Shown here piece by piece: positions 8,028 through 16,443 of a DNA stretch of 64,000 bases. The notes below the pieces were generated by a model, which saw nothing but the letters and a program-made list of their open reading frames with translations, ran no database searches and was not told the DNA's origin. Each line of letters begins with the position of its first letter. Positions within the stretch are counted from its first letter, which is position 1. Source of the DNA: UBA1783 sp033808805. Lineage in GTDB: Bacteria; Bacillota_I; Bacilli_A; Erysipelotrichales; Erysipelotrichaceae. The DNA lies in NCBI GenBank assembly GCA_033808805.1, contig JAPXMY010000002.1, positions 130,891 to 194,890 of the forward strand. Reading direction: 5' to 3'. Position numbers and translations under genes: made by a program.

Positions 8028-10430
8028 ATGAGTTATAATCACGAAATTACAGAAGCAAAATGGAAAAAGTATTGGGAAGAAAACAAGATATTTAAAACTG
8101 ATGCCTATGATTTTTCTAAACCTAAGTTTTATGCTTTAGATATGTTTCCTTATCCAAGCGGTCAGGGTTTACATGTCGGTCATCCGGAAGGCTATACAGC
8201 TACTGACATTGTTTCCAGAAAAAAAAGAATGGAAGGCTATAATGTTTTACATCCTATGGGTTTTGACTCGTTTGGTTTACCTGCGGAACAATATGCTATC
8301 AGTACAGGAAATCATCCTGATATCTTCACTAAAGAAAATATCGAATTTTTTACTCATCAGCTAAAAAATCTTGGTTTTTCCTATGACTGGGATAGAATGA
8401 TTTCTACCTGTGATGCTTCATACTATAAGTGGACACAATATATCTTCAAGCTGTTATTTGATGATGGATTAGCCAAGTATATAGATATGCCAGTTAACTG
8501 GTGTGAAGAGCTGGGCTGTGTTTTAAGCAATGATGAAGTTGTTGATGGAAAAAGTGAACGTGGTGGCTATCCAGTAGTTAGAAAAAATATGAAGCAATGG
8601 GTAATTGATATTGTCAAATATGCTGATAGATTGCTTGAAGGTTTGGAAGAAATTGATTGGCCTGAATCAACTAAAGAAATTCAAAGAAACTGGATTGGCA
8701 AATCATACGGAGCTCAGGTTGATTTTAAAGTTGCAGATACTGATGAAAAGTTTAGTGTCTTTACTACAAGAAGTGATACTTTGTTTGGAGCTACATACTG
8801 TGTGCTGGCTCCTGAGCATATGTTAGTGGATAAGATTACTACTGCAGAAAAGAAAAAGGAAGTAGAAGAATATAAAAAAATCTGTGCTACTAAATCTGAG
8901 ATTGAAAGAACAGATTTAAGCAAAGATAAAACAGGAGTTTTTACTGGGGCTTATGCGGTAAATCCAGTAAATCAAAAAGAGATTCCAATCTGGATCAGTG
9001 ACTATGTTTTAGCAAGCTATGGTACTGGCGCAATAATGGCTGTTCCTGCTCATGATGAAAGGGACTATGAGTTTGCTAAAAAGTTTAATCTGGAAATCAT
9101 TCCAGTCTTGGAAGGTGGAGATGTAACTGTTGAAGCCTATGTAGGAGACGGCATTCATATCAATTCTGATTTTATCAATGGTATGAATAAGGAAGATGCC
9201 ATCAATACGATGAATAGATGGCTGGAAGACAATGGTCTTGGAAGTGCTCAGGTTAACTACCGCTTGAGGGAATGGATTTTTGCCAGACAAAGATATTGGG
9301 GAGAACCAATTCCAATAGTTCATTTAGAAGATGGAAATATGATTTCTCTGTCAGAAGAACAGTTGCCTTTAATATTGCCAATACTGGATGACTATTCACC
9401 TAATAAAGGTGGAGCAGCCCCTTTGGATAGAGCTGTAGATTGGGTGAATGTAACAGTTAATGGTAAAAAGGGAAAAAGAGAAACTTCAACTATGCCTGGC
9501 AGTGCGGGAAGCAGCTGGTATTTCTTGAGATATATTGATCCCCATAATGATAAAGCTATCGCTGATCCTGTACTGTTAAAACACTGGTTACCGGTTGATC
9601 TGTATGTAGGAGGGCCAGAGCATGCTGTAGGTCACTTGCTGTATTCAAGAATGTGGAACAATTACCTGTATGATAAAGGTATTGTCCCTGTAAAAGAACC
9701 ATTCAAAAAGCTGATTCATCAGGGAATGATTTTAGGAGCCAATGGTATTAAGATGGGTAAACGTTATCCAGAATATATTGTTGATCCTAATGATATTGTC
9801 AGATTATATGGCGCTGATACACTAAGACTTTATGAAATGTTTATGGGACCATTGGAAGCTTCAAAGCCTTGGAGCGAACAGGGGGTTGAAGGCTCAAGAA
9901 GATGGATTGAAAGAGTTTGGCGACTAATTATGGAAACACCAGGAAAAATTGTTGATGAGCCAACTCCTGAGTTGGATTATGTCTTTAACTTCACCGTAAA
10001 AAAGGTTAGCGAAGATATCGATTCATTGAATTTTAACACCGGTATTTCTCAAATGATGATTTTTATCAATGAGTGCTATAAGGCTGAAAAAGTTAATAAA
10101 GATATGATTATTGATTTTATTAAGATTCTAAGTCCGATTACTCCCCATGTCTGTGAAGAAATGCATCAGTATTATACTGGAAAAGAAACACTTGCCTATG
10201 AACCATGGCCAAAGTATGATGAATCAAAACTTGTTGTAGATGAAGTAGAAGTTGTAGTACAGGTTAATGGCAAATTAAGAGGCAGAGTAAATGTGGCTTT
10301 TGACTCTGATGAAGAAACGGTTAAAACACTAGCATTAGAAATACCTAATGTCAGTGCTCAGACTGAAGGAAAAACAATCAGAAAAATCATCTATATTCCT
10401 AACAAATTAATCAATATAGTAGCCAACTAA
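8028..10430 (+). CDS. leuS: Leucyl-tRNA synthetase
   Basis: Class I synthetase charging tRNA-Leu, 800 residues, normal length. Visible are the signature HVGH at residues 49-52, the CP1 editing-domain motif with its conserved threonine-rich TTRSDTLFGATY, and an anticodon/C-terminal domain. The catalytic KMSKS loop reads KMGKR (575-579): the second Lys is kept, the central Ser is Gly. Preceded by AAAGAAGGAG and a leucine T-box, so expression should follow Leu-tRNA charging. No reason to doubt function; the KMGKR form may be a lineage variant. Confidence 0.97.
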   Translation: MSYNHEITEAKWKKYWEENKIFKTDAYDFSKPKFYALDMFPYPSGQGLHVGHPEGYTATDIVSRKKRMEGYNVLHPMGFDSFGLPAEQYAISTGNHPDIFTKENIEFFTHQLKNLGFSYDWDRMISTCDASYYKWTQYIFKLLFDDGLAKYIDMPVNWCEELGCVLSNDEVVDGKSERGGYPVVRKNMKQWVIDIVKYADRLLEGLEEIDWPESTKEIQRNWIGKSYGAQVDFKVADTDEKFSVFTTRSDTLFGATYCVLAPEHMLVDKITTAEKKKEVEEYKKICATKSEIERTDLSKDKTGVFTGAYAVNPVNQKEIPIWISDYVLASYGTGAIMAVPAHDERDYEFAKKFNLEIIPVLEGGDVTVEAYVGDGIHINSDFINGMNKEDAINTMNRWLEDNGLGSAQVNYRLREWIFARQRYWGEPIPIVHLEDGNMISLSEEQLPLILPILDDYSPNKGGAAPLDRAVDWVNVTVNGKKGKRETSTMPGSAGSSWYFLRYIDPHNDKAIADPVLLKHWLPVDLYVGGPEHAVGHLLYSRMWNNYLYDKGIVPVKEPFKKLIHQGMILGANGIKMGKRYPEYIVDPNDIVRLYGADTLRLYEMFMGPLEASKPWSEQGVEGSRRWIERVWRLIMETPGKIVDEPTPELDYVFNFTVKKVSEDIDSLNFNTGISQMMIFINECYKAEKVNKDMIIDFIKILSPITPHVCEEMHQYYTGKETLAYEPWPKYDESKLVVDEVEVVVQVNGKLRGRVNVAFDSDEETVKTLALEIPNVSAQTEGKTIRKIIYIPNKLINIVAN

Positions 10431-10520
10431 ATTGTGAAATTGATAACTTGATTAAAACATATTGCATTGACTGATAAGTTGTAGTACACTTTAAAAAATT
10501 AGAAAAATCGGGGTGTTATT

Positions 10521-10820
10521 ATGATGCTTATTAATCAAAAATTTGTGTTATGTCGTTATTATGGAACTGGGCAAAAAGTCTTTGCGGATGGAGAGATTTA
10601 TAATAATAACTTTACTATAACTGCTGAATTAATGAAGGAAAACAGCAATAAAGTTGAGACTATAATCATATCTTTTGATGAAGAAAATACCAGGAAATTA
10701 TTTAACCTGGTTAAAATTAAAGATTTTAAAGAAAAATTCTGTGGTGTAGAAGGCGCTAAGAAATTAGAACAGTTTTGTAGGGAAAACAAGATAAAATCGG
10801 AAATAAAAAGACATGGCTGA
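10521..10820 (+). CDS. Small conserved-looking protein of unknown function
   Basis: A 99-residue mixed alpha/beta protein with no signal peptide or membrane segment, and three Cys (in LCRYY, FCGVE, FCREN). ATG 10521 follows GGGGTG at 5 bp; ATG 10524 is equally possible. It lies between leuS and the infC leader and has no recognised domain. Codon use looks like its neighbours, so it is probably a real gene rather than a chance frame. Confidence 0.6.
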   Translation: MMLINQKFVLCRYYGTGQKVFADGEIYNNNFTITAELMKENSNKVETIIISFDEENTRKLFNLVKIKDFKEKFCGVEGAKKLEQFCRENKIKSEIKRHG

Positions 10821-10834
10821 CAAAATAATTTGAG

Positions 10835-10866
10835 TTGACATTATTTTATTAGTTTGGTAATATAAT
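10835..10866 (+). promoter_or_regulatory. Sigma-A promoter of infC-rpmI-rplT
   Basis: TTGACA at 10835-10840, then TAATAT at 10858-10863 (17 bp), or TATAAT at 10861-10866 (20 bp). The 17-bp choice fits better. Confidence 0.7.
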
Positions 10867-10872
10867 TACGGT

Positions 10873-10990
10873 AAAGAATTGTGGAAAGAAGAAGCACCCC
10901 TTCTCACCTGATATCCAACGGGTATAGGTAAACAGCTACTGTCAATTAATTAGATTGATTTTAGTGGGTGCAAACCCACTTTTCTTTTAT
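10873..10990 (+). ncRNA. L20-type leader (ribosomal protein autoregulation) with terminator
   Basis: The roughly 120-nt untranslated leader has the CCCCTTCTCACCTG motif and paired segments seen in Firmicute infC-rpmI-rplT leaders bound by L20. It ends in an intrinsic terminator: AGTGGGT (10963-10969), loop GCAA, ACCCACT (10974-10980), then TTTCTTTT. In Bacillus subtilis excess L20 stabilises the terminated form. The identification rests on motif memory and gene context. Confidence 0.75.
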
Positions 10991-11007
10991 AGAAGAAAGA
11001 GGTGTTA

Positions 11008-11535
11008 ATTATAAGTAGGAAGAATGTGCCAGGCGATTTAGTCAATGAGAGCATCCGTTTTAGAGAAGTATTAGTTATTGCGCCTGAAGGCGAATCATTA
11101 GGAGTTATGTCTCGTAGTCAAGCCTTGAATACGGCCTATGATTACGAATTAGATTTAGTGTGTGTTGCGGAAAAAGCTAAACCACCAGTGTGCAGAATTA
11201 TGGACTATGGTAAATACCGCTTTGAACAACAAAAGAAAGCTAAAGAAGCAAAAAGAAATCAACATGTTACTGAAGTAAAAGGAGTTAGACTGTCTCCGGT
11301 AATTGATACTAATGATTTCAATACCAAGGTCAGGCAGGCAAAAGGCTGGCTTGAAGATGGTAACAGAGTTAAAGTTGATATGCGTTTTAGAGGAAGAATG
11401 ATGACTCGACAAGATGTTGGTAAAAAGGTTATGGAAGACTTCATTACTGAATTAAGTGAAGTAAGTAGTGTTGATAGAAAACCTAAACTGGAAGGCAATA
11501 CAATGTCTTGTACATTAACGCCAATTAAAAAATAG
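11008..11535 (+). CDS. infC: Translation initiation factor IF-3
   Basis: IF-3 binds the 30S subunit and proofreads initiator tRNA and start codons. Both domains are present: an N-terminal domain with LVNESIRFREVLVIAPEG and the linker KPPVCRIMDYGKYRFEQQKK, and a C-terminal domain with the conserved MRFRGRMM stretch. No ATG lies at a usable position. GTG 11002 is inside the Shine-Dalgarno GAGGTG (10999-11004). The frame therefore most likely starts at ATT 11008 (or ATA 11011), the rare start used by infC for self-regulation. About 175 residues, normal. First gene of infC-rpmI-rplT. Confidence 0.93.
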   Translation: MISRKNVPGDLVNESIRFREVLVIAPEGESLGVMSRSQALNTAYDYELDLVCVAEKAKPPVCRIMDYGKYRFEQQKKAKEAKRNQHVTEVKGVRLSPVIDTNDFNTKVRQAKGWLEDGNRVKVDMRFRGRMMTRQDVGKKVMEDFITELSEVSSVDRKPKLEGNTMSCTLTPIKK

Positions 11536-11554
11536 TGAAAGGAAAAATTAGATT

Positions 11555-11749
11555 ATGCCAAAAATGAAAACAAAAAGAGGCTTAGCTAAAAGAGTTAAAG
11601 TTACAGGTACTGGTAAGCTAAAAAGAGGCCGTGCGTATACATCTCATTTAGCGCCTAGAAAATCACAAAAACAAAAAAGACAATTAAGAAAGGCTGCATT
11701 AGTTTCTAAAAGCGATTACAAACGCATTAAGTTACTAATTCAAAAGTAG
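11555..11749 (+). CDS. rpmI: 50S ribosomal protein L35
   Basis: A 64-residue, very basic protein with the L35 signature KMKTKRGLAKRVKVTGTGKL and a C-terminal YKRIKLLI. Located 19 bp after infC with GAAAGGAAAA ahead of the ATG. Middle gene of the standard infC-rpmI-rplT operon; the protein sits in the large subunit. Confidence 0.98.
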   Translation: MPKMKTKRGLAKRVKVTGTGKLKRGRAYTSHLAPRKSQKQKRQLRKAALVSKSDYKRIKLLIQK

Positions 11750-11763
11750 GAGGATAGATAAGT

Positions 11764-12132
11764 ATGGCAAGAGTAAAAAGAGGTTACACAAAAAATAGAC
11801 GTCGTAATAAAGTTTTAAAATTAGCTAAAGGTTATTTCGGTTCTAAACATGCTTTATATCGCACTGCTAATGAACAGGTAATGCGTTCATTAAGATATGC
11901 ATATAGAGACAGAAAAAACTTAAAGAGAGAAATGAGAAAATTATGGATTGCTCGTATCAATGCTGCAGCTCATAACAATGATATCAATTACTCTCAATTA
12001 ATGTATGGCTTAAGATTGGCTAATATTGACATTAACAGAAAAATGTTGTCAGAAATTGCAATTCATGACCCTAAAACATTTACAACTATTGTAAACAGAG
12101 CTAAAAAAGCAATCGAAAAAGCAACAGCTTAA
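11764..12132 (+). CDS. rplT: 50S ribosomal protein L20
   Basis: A 122-residue basic protein with the L20 pattern: N-terminal RVKRGYTKNRRRNKVLKLAKG, then RTANEQVMRSLRYAYRDR and LWIARINAAA. L20 is needed early in 50S assembly and, in Bacillus, represses its own operon by binding the leader upstream of infC. Start ATG 11764 follows AGGAGG. Last gene of the operon. Confidence 0.98.
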   Translation: MARVKRGYTKNRRRNKVLKLAKGYFGSKHALYRTANEQVMRSLRYAYRDRKNLKREMRKLWIARINAAAHNNDINYSQLMYGLRLANIDINRKMLSEIAIHDPKTFTTIVNRAKKAIEKATA

Positions 12133-12138
12133 TAAAAT

Positions 12139-12158
12139 AGACCCTGTGGGGTCTTTTG
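12139..12158. terminator. Intrinsic terminator after rplT
   Basis: AGACCC (12139-12144), loop TGTG, GGGTCT (12149-12154), then TTTG. It also lies at the 3' side of the minus-strand gene at 12184. Confidence 0.85.
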
Positions 12159-12183
12159 TTTTGCAATGAAAATTAAAAAGTAA

Positions 12184-12972
12184 TCAATCAGGTTGTTTTA
12201 TTATAGTTAAAGTTTCATTTTTACTGATAGATGATTCAATACTGAATAAGCTGCATTTAAATTTAGAATAATAATTTATCAGTGTTTGAGTATGATTATT
12301 TTGTTGATTCATATAGTTGTCAACAATGTTTATTATTTTACAGTCATAGATCTCAAATAAAGTTTCAATCATTGTATTTGTTTCTTTGTTAATATCATCA
12401 TTTATAATTATAAGTGCTGAGCTATTTACCTGTATTTTGTCAATATCAGAAAGAAGAGGAAGAAAAGGAATATATCTACTAGCAATCACTCTATATGATG
12501 GACTGTATTCATCACGAAAGATTTTTGAATGATGGATTGCTGGATAACCTTTATGGGACCATTCATTTACTGCGGTTTTAAAATCTTTAATAGAAAATGG
12601 CAGTAAGCCATCATGAATCAATTCTTCTACAGCAAGCAGCTGATTTTTTAATTTTTCTAAACCATTAACTTCTTTTTTTGCAGAAGCATAGAACAGTTTT
12701 CCTAAAGTATAAGGACTTAAGCCTTTTTTTAGATATAAAAGATGTACACGACTATATTTTCCATCAAGCTTTTCAACCAAATCCGCATTTTTCTGTTCAA
12801 TGGCAGAAGCTTCTTTTATAATATAATCTGTAACAAAATCAAGTGAAGAAATCATATGTTCACAACCAAAACTGCTTTGAAAAAGAAATTTAAATATGTC
12901 TTGAATCTGTAATTCAGGATATTTTTTGTAGTGTTTGATTAACAGATTTTTCGTTTTTGAATTTTTGTCCAT
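12184..12972 (-). CDS. Conserved-type protein of unknown function
   Basis: A 262-residue soluble protein. An N-terminal helical part contains HYKKYPELQIQDIFKFLFQSSFGCEHMI, and the centre holds AIHHSKIFRDEYSPSYRVI followed by RYIPFLPLL. That central motif reminds me of a region found next to uridine-kinase-like domains in Clostridia, but no P-loop is present here. The last ~90 residues look like an alpha/beta domain (ALIIINDD..). No membrane segment. Function not assigned. Confidence 0.7.
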   Translation of the reverse strand: MDKNSKTKNLLIKHYKKYPELQIQDIFKFLFQSSFGCEHMISSLDFVTDYIIKEASAIEQKNADLVEKLDGKYSRVHLLYLKKGLSPYTLGKLFYASAKKEVNGLEKLKNQLLAVEELIHDGLLPFSIKDFKTAVNEWSHKGYPAIHHSKIFRDEYSPSYRVIASRYIPFLPLLSDIDKIQVNSSALIIINDDINKETNTMIETLFEIYDCKIINIVDNYMNQQNNHTQTLINYYSKFKCSLFSIESSISKNETLTIIKQPD

Positions 12973-13195
12973 AAATATTACTTGGAAGTATAGTGGCTTT
13001 TTTAAAAAATATACTATTCTTTCGTATTTTTATTATACTATTTTTAGTGCTAAGATTAAATTTTTCAAAAAGATTAATAAATTTTTAACGTTGTTTATTT
13101 AAAATAAAATAGTGTTTTGTTAATTTAATTGAAATAATAACAATCCAATTTTTCAAGAATGAAATTAGTTGCGGATTGAAAAAAAATGTGATATT
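12973..13195. other. AT-rich intergenic stretch
   Basis: About 220 bp with no open frame of note. It probably holds the minus-strand promoter of the gene ending at 12184 (a TATAAT-like box lies around 13030) and spacer DNA ahead of the second PTS promoter. Confidence 0.5.
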
Positions 13196-13229
13196 TTGAA
13201 CTTAGTGGTATTAATGGGGTATACCACTA
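13196..13229 (+). promoter_or_regulatory. Promoter and palindromic operator of PTS operon 2
   Basis: A perfect 9-bp inverted repeat, TAGTGGTAT (13203-13211) and ATACCACTA (13221-13229), separated by 9 bp. It overlaps a possible promoter with -35 TTGAAC (13196-13201) and -10 TATACC (13220-13225, 18 bp). The position suggests a repressor site; a GntR-type regulator is a guess. No regulator gene is adjacent. Confidence 0.6.
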
Positions 13230-13254
13230 GATAATAATAAAAAAGGAGGATTAT

Positions 13255-14034
13255 ATGAGTTTTTTACAGGCTGCTTTAATTGGAGTAGTCTCTGCTGTTT
13301 CTTATCTAGAAGGCGGCTGGCTAGGGGAATGTAAATTCAGAGAACCCGTTGTTACAGGGGCGTTAGTCGGAATAATTTTAGGTAAACCTGAGCAGGGACT
13401 GATTATTGGAGCTCAATTGCAGTTGATTTTTATGGGTGCTGCATCTATTGGACCAACAGCAGGATTGAGTGTAGGACCGGGAGGTACTATTGGGGCTGCA
13501 GTAGCTTTGGCTACAAATTCTGGAATTGAAGTTGCAATGACTTTTGCTGTTCCAGTTTCTGTGTTACTTCAGTTTATGCAAACAATTATTGATACCTTAT
13601 ATTCACCTATGATGCATAGAGTGGATAGATTAATTGATGAGGGCAATAAAGAAAAGCAGATAATTGGCATTCACTACTTGAATCTTGTTATTACTATTGC
13701 AATATATTGGCTAATAACATTTGTAGCTTTATATGCAGGTAATGAAATCATAGCAAAAGTAGTTGATGGTATTCCAGCTTGGACAATAAATGGCTTGAAT
13801 GCAGTAGCGAAAGTTTTACCAGCAATGGGATTTGCATTGCTTTTGAACCTATTAATGGACAAAGATATAATTCCTTATTTGATCATGGGATTTGCTCTGT
13901 CTTCATGGATGGGTCTTTCAATGATAGCTGTAGCAACTATTGCTTTAGCAGTTGCTTTAGTTATGTATCAGATTAAGTCAAAGGATTTAGAATTAGAAAG
14001 AAGAAGCTTTTCTGATTTCGAGGAGGAACTATAA
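13255..14034 (+). CDS. PTS mannose-family enzyme IIC
   Basis: A 259-residue hydrophobic permease subunit starting MSFLQAALIGVVSAVSYLEG, with the family GALVGIILGKPEQG loop near residues 36-49 and a Gly-rich VGPGGTIGAA segment. Strong AAAAAGGAGG precedes the ATG. Its TAA stop shares a base with the next ATG (TAATG). First gene of the second PTS operon; order IIC-IID-IIB-deglycase-IIA is reminiscent of glucoselysine/fructosamine (gfr) systems. Confidence 0.92.
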   Translation: MSFLQAALIGVVSAVSYLEGGWLGECKFREPVVTGALVGIILGKPEQGLIIGAQLQLIFMGAASIGPTAGLSVGPGGTIGAAVALATNSGIEVAMTFAVPVSVLLQFMQTIIDTLYSPMMHRVDRLIDEGNKEKQIIGIHYLNLVITIAIYWLITFVALYAGNEIIAKVVDGIPAWTINGLNAVAKVLPAMGFALLLNLLMDKDIIPYLIMGFALSSWMGLSMIAVATIALAVALVMYQIKSKDLELERRSFSDFEEEL

Positions 14035-14855
14035 TGGAAAATAGAGATATTAAAAATTTACCAAAGAATGAATTTAACAGTATATTTTGGAGATCGTTTG
14101 CATTATTAGGATCTTTCAACTATGAGAGAATGGAAGGCTTAGGATTCTTATATGCTGTAATGCCTAGTTTAAAGAGAATTTGGGGCGATGATGAAGAAGG
14201 CTATAAAGCCGCAATGCATAGACATATTGCAGCATTTAACATGACAGTTGCTCCGTCTCCATTTGTTATGGGTTTGACAGTAGCTATGGAAGAGCAGGCT
14301 AAAGAAGATGAAAATTTTGATGTTGAGTCAATCAATGCTATTAAAGTTTCTTTGATGGGACCATTAAGTGGTATTGGTGATACATTCTTCTGGGGTATCT
14401 TCAAAGTAATAGCAACTTCTTTAGGTGTCAGTTTTGCAATTAAAGGAAGTTTTTTAGGCCCAATTATTTTATTGGTAACCTATAACCTGCCAAACTTTTT
14501 AACCAGATATTTTGGATTAAAACTTGGGTATTCTCAAGGTACTACTTTGATGAGCAATTTACAGGAAAGTGGAATGATGGAAGTATTTACATACTGTGCT
14601 GGAATTATTGGTATGGCATCTATTGGTGCTATGGTTGCTCAATGGGTAGGAATTGTAACACCTTTACAATTTGAAATTTCCGGTTCATTAATTGTGGTAC
14701 AGGATTATTTAGATGAAATTGTTCCAGAGATGTTATCTTTAGCTGCAACATTAGGCATTTATGGTTTATTAAGAAAACAAATGTCAATGGGCAAGGTAAT
14801 TGTAATAGTTTCAGCAGTTGCGTTTGTATTAGGTATTTTGGGCATAATTGCTTAA
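14034..14855 (+). CDS. PTS mannose-family enzyme IID
   Basis: A 273-residue IID subunit. FNYERMEGLGFLYAVMPSLKRIWG and AAMHRHIAAFNMTVAPSPFV near the N-terminus are hallmark IID segments, and the GPLSGIGDTFFWG motif follows near residue 110. Several C-terminal membrane spans. Preceded by GAGGAGG within the IIC gene, hence tightly coupled. Forms the permease with the IIC product. Confidence 0.92.
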   Translation: MENRDIKNLPKNEFNSIFWRSFALLGSFNYERMEGLGFLYAVMPSLKRIWGDDEEGYKAAMHRHIAAFNMTVAPSPFVMGLTVAMEEQAKEDENFDVESINAIKVSLMGPLSGIGDTFFWGIFKVIATSLGVSFAIKGSFLGPIILLVTYNLPNFLTRYFGLKLGYSQGTTLMSNLQESGMMEVFTYCAGIIGMASIGAMVAQWVGIVTPLQFEISGSLIVVQDYLDEIVPEMLSLAATLGIYGLLRKQMSMGKVIVIVSAVAFVLGILGIIA

Positions 14856-14865
14856 GGAGGATTAA

Positions 14866-15351
14866 GTGGCAGTATTAGATTTAAGAATTGATGACAGATT
14901 AATACATGGACAAGTGGTAAGTTTTTGGATTCCTTATCATAAGATAGATAAGATTCTTATCGTAGATGATGCAATTGTTAAGGATAAATTTAGACAAACA
15001 GCTTTAAAATTTGGTACTCCATCTAGTGTGAAATTATCTTTTTATGATGCTGCCACTTGTGCAGATAAATTAAAAAGAAAATTGGATAGGGGTTCTAATG
15101 TAATGGTATTGTGTAATAGCCCTAGACATTTACTTGAGATGTACAATGAGGGATATACTTTTGAAAAAATTACCGTAGGAAATATTACACCACCAAAAAC
15201 AGCTGAATATCATATTAAAAAGACCTTATTCTTAACTGAAGAAGATTTATCTTATTTTAAACAACTCATTGAAAAGGGAGTAGAGGTTATAGTTCAAATT
15301 GTTCCTGATGATACACCAGAAAATTTGGCTGACCTGATTAAAGGAATTTAA
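14866..15351 (+). CDS. PTS mannose-family enzyme IIB
   Basis: A 161-residue IIB with the active loop DDRLIHGQV, His14 being the predicted phosphoryl acceptor. It starts with GTG at 14866 after AAGGAGG. Only moderately similar to the IIB at 1836, so the two systems are probably not a recent duplication. It passes phosphate from the IIA at 16444 to the sugar carried by IIC/IID. Confidence 0.92.
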   Translation: MAVLDLRIDDRLIHGQVVSFWIPYHKIDKILIVDDAIVKDKFRQTALKFGTPSSVKLSFYDAATCADKLKRKLDRGSNVMVLCNSPRHLLEMYNEGYTFEKITVGNITPPKTAEYHIKKTLFLTEEDLSYFKQLIEKGVEVIVQIVPDDTPENLADLIKGI

Positions 15352-15353
15352 AA

Positions 15354-16430
15354 ATGGAAGCAACAGTACTTGGATATATGTATGATCAGCCAAGGGCTTT
15401 AAGAGCAACCTTTAAAGATAAAGATGTGTTTTTGAAGCCATTTGTTAAGTTGTTTCTTGAAAAAAAGTATAAAAAAGTTTTATTCTTTGGCTCAGGCACA
15501 TCTTATAATGTTTCAACCTTGGCAGAGTATTATTTTAAACACCTAGTTGGTATAGATGCAGAAGCACATTATCCTACAGTTTTTATTAATTATGAAAAAG
15601 CTGATTGGAGCGGATTGTTAAAGAAAGAAGACATTTTATGTATAGGTTTTAGTCAGTCTGGCACTTCTATATCAACAATAAATGTTATGAAACACCTCAA
15701 AGAGCAAGGCTATGACACTTTAGTTTTTACTGAAGCTTTAGAAAGTGAAATAACAAAGCATGTTGATTATGTTTTACCTTTGTTGTGTGGTAAAGAAGAA
15801 ACTCCACCTGAGACTAGAGGATATACAGTAACTGTTTTACAGGTGTATCTTCTTGCTCTGGAAACAGCATGGGTTCTTGAAAAAATGGAAAAAGGTGTTT
15901 ATGAAAATCATTTGAATGATACTAAGAATTTAGTGGATAATTTTGAGCTTGTTATGGAAGAATCAGAAAAATGGTATGAAGATAATGCAACAACTATAGT
16001 AAACAGTGATAGAATATTTGCTCTTGGTTATGGGATAGATTTTAGCAGTAGTCTGGAAGCAATGCTGAAGATTGGAGAGATGCTGCGCATACCAACTTTG
16101 GGTTATGAAATAGAGGAATTTTCACATGGTCCTACTATGGGATTAAAAGGAAATCAGACAATCTTTATGTTCGGCTCAGATGAAGCTGAATGGGAAAGAT
16201 GTTTACACTTTAGAAAAGCATTTAAACAGTATACTGACAGGGTTCATTTGATAACTATGAAAGATGAAGATGTCGATTCTAGAGACCTCGTATTTTCAGT
16301 AAAAACCAACAAATATTTAGCTCCAATAGCGTTTACGGTTCCAATGCAGTTTGTTGCTGCAAAAGGTGCCAAGGATATAGGAATAGATACAGGTATAAAT
16401 CCATTCAAGATTCAATTAGCTCATTTATAA
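15354..16430 (+). CDS. SIS-domain fructosamine-6-phosphate deglycase-like enzyme
   Basis: A 358-residue double-SIS protein, starting two bases after the IIB stop. Phosphosugar motifs are FFGSGTSYNVS (about 43-53) and GFSQSGTSIS (about 98-107), and the catalytic-type EIEEFSHGPTMGL lies near 255-267. Its place inside a PTS operon argues that it acts on the sugar phosphate delivered by that PTS, probably removing an amine from a fructosamine 6-phosphate. A GlmS-like isomerase role is the alternative; the glutaminase domain of GlmS is absent. Confidence 0.83.
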   Translation: MEATVLGYMYDQPRALRATFKDKDVFLKPFVKLFLEKKYKKVLFFGSGTSYNVSTLAEYYFKHLVGIDAEAHYPTVFINYEKADWSGLLKKEDILCIGFSQSGTSISTINVMKHLKEQGYDTLVFTEALESEITKHVDYVLPLLCGKEETPPETRGYTVTVLQVYLLALETAWVLEKMEKGVYENHLNDTKNLVDNFELVMEESEKWYEDNATTIVNSDRIFALGYGIDFSSSLEAMLKIGEMLRIPTLGYEIEEFSHGPTMGLKGNQTIFMFGSDEAEWERCLHFRKAFKQYTDRVHLITMKDEDVDSRDLVFSVKTNKYLAPIAFTVPMQFVAAKGAKDIGIDTGINPFKIQLAHL

Positions 16431-16443
16431 AAAGGAGTGACTT

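Noticed and set aside
11002..11004. GTG 11002 as the infC start
   Set aside because: It is part of the Shine-Dalgarno sequence GAGGTG, leaving no ribosome-binding site upstream.
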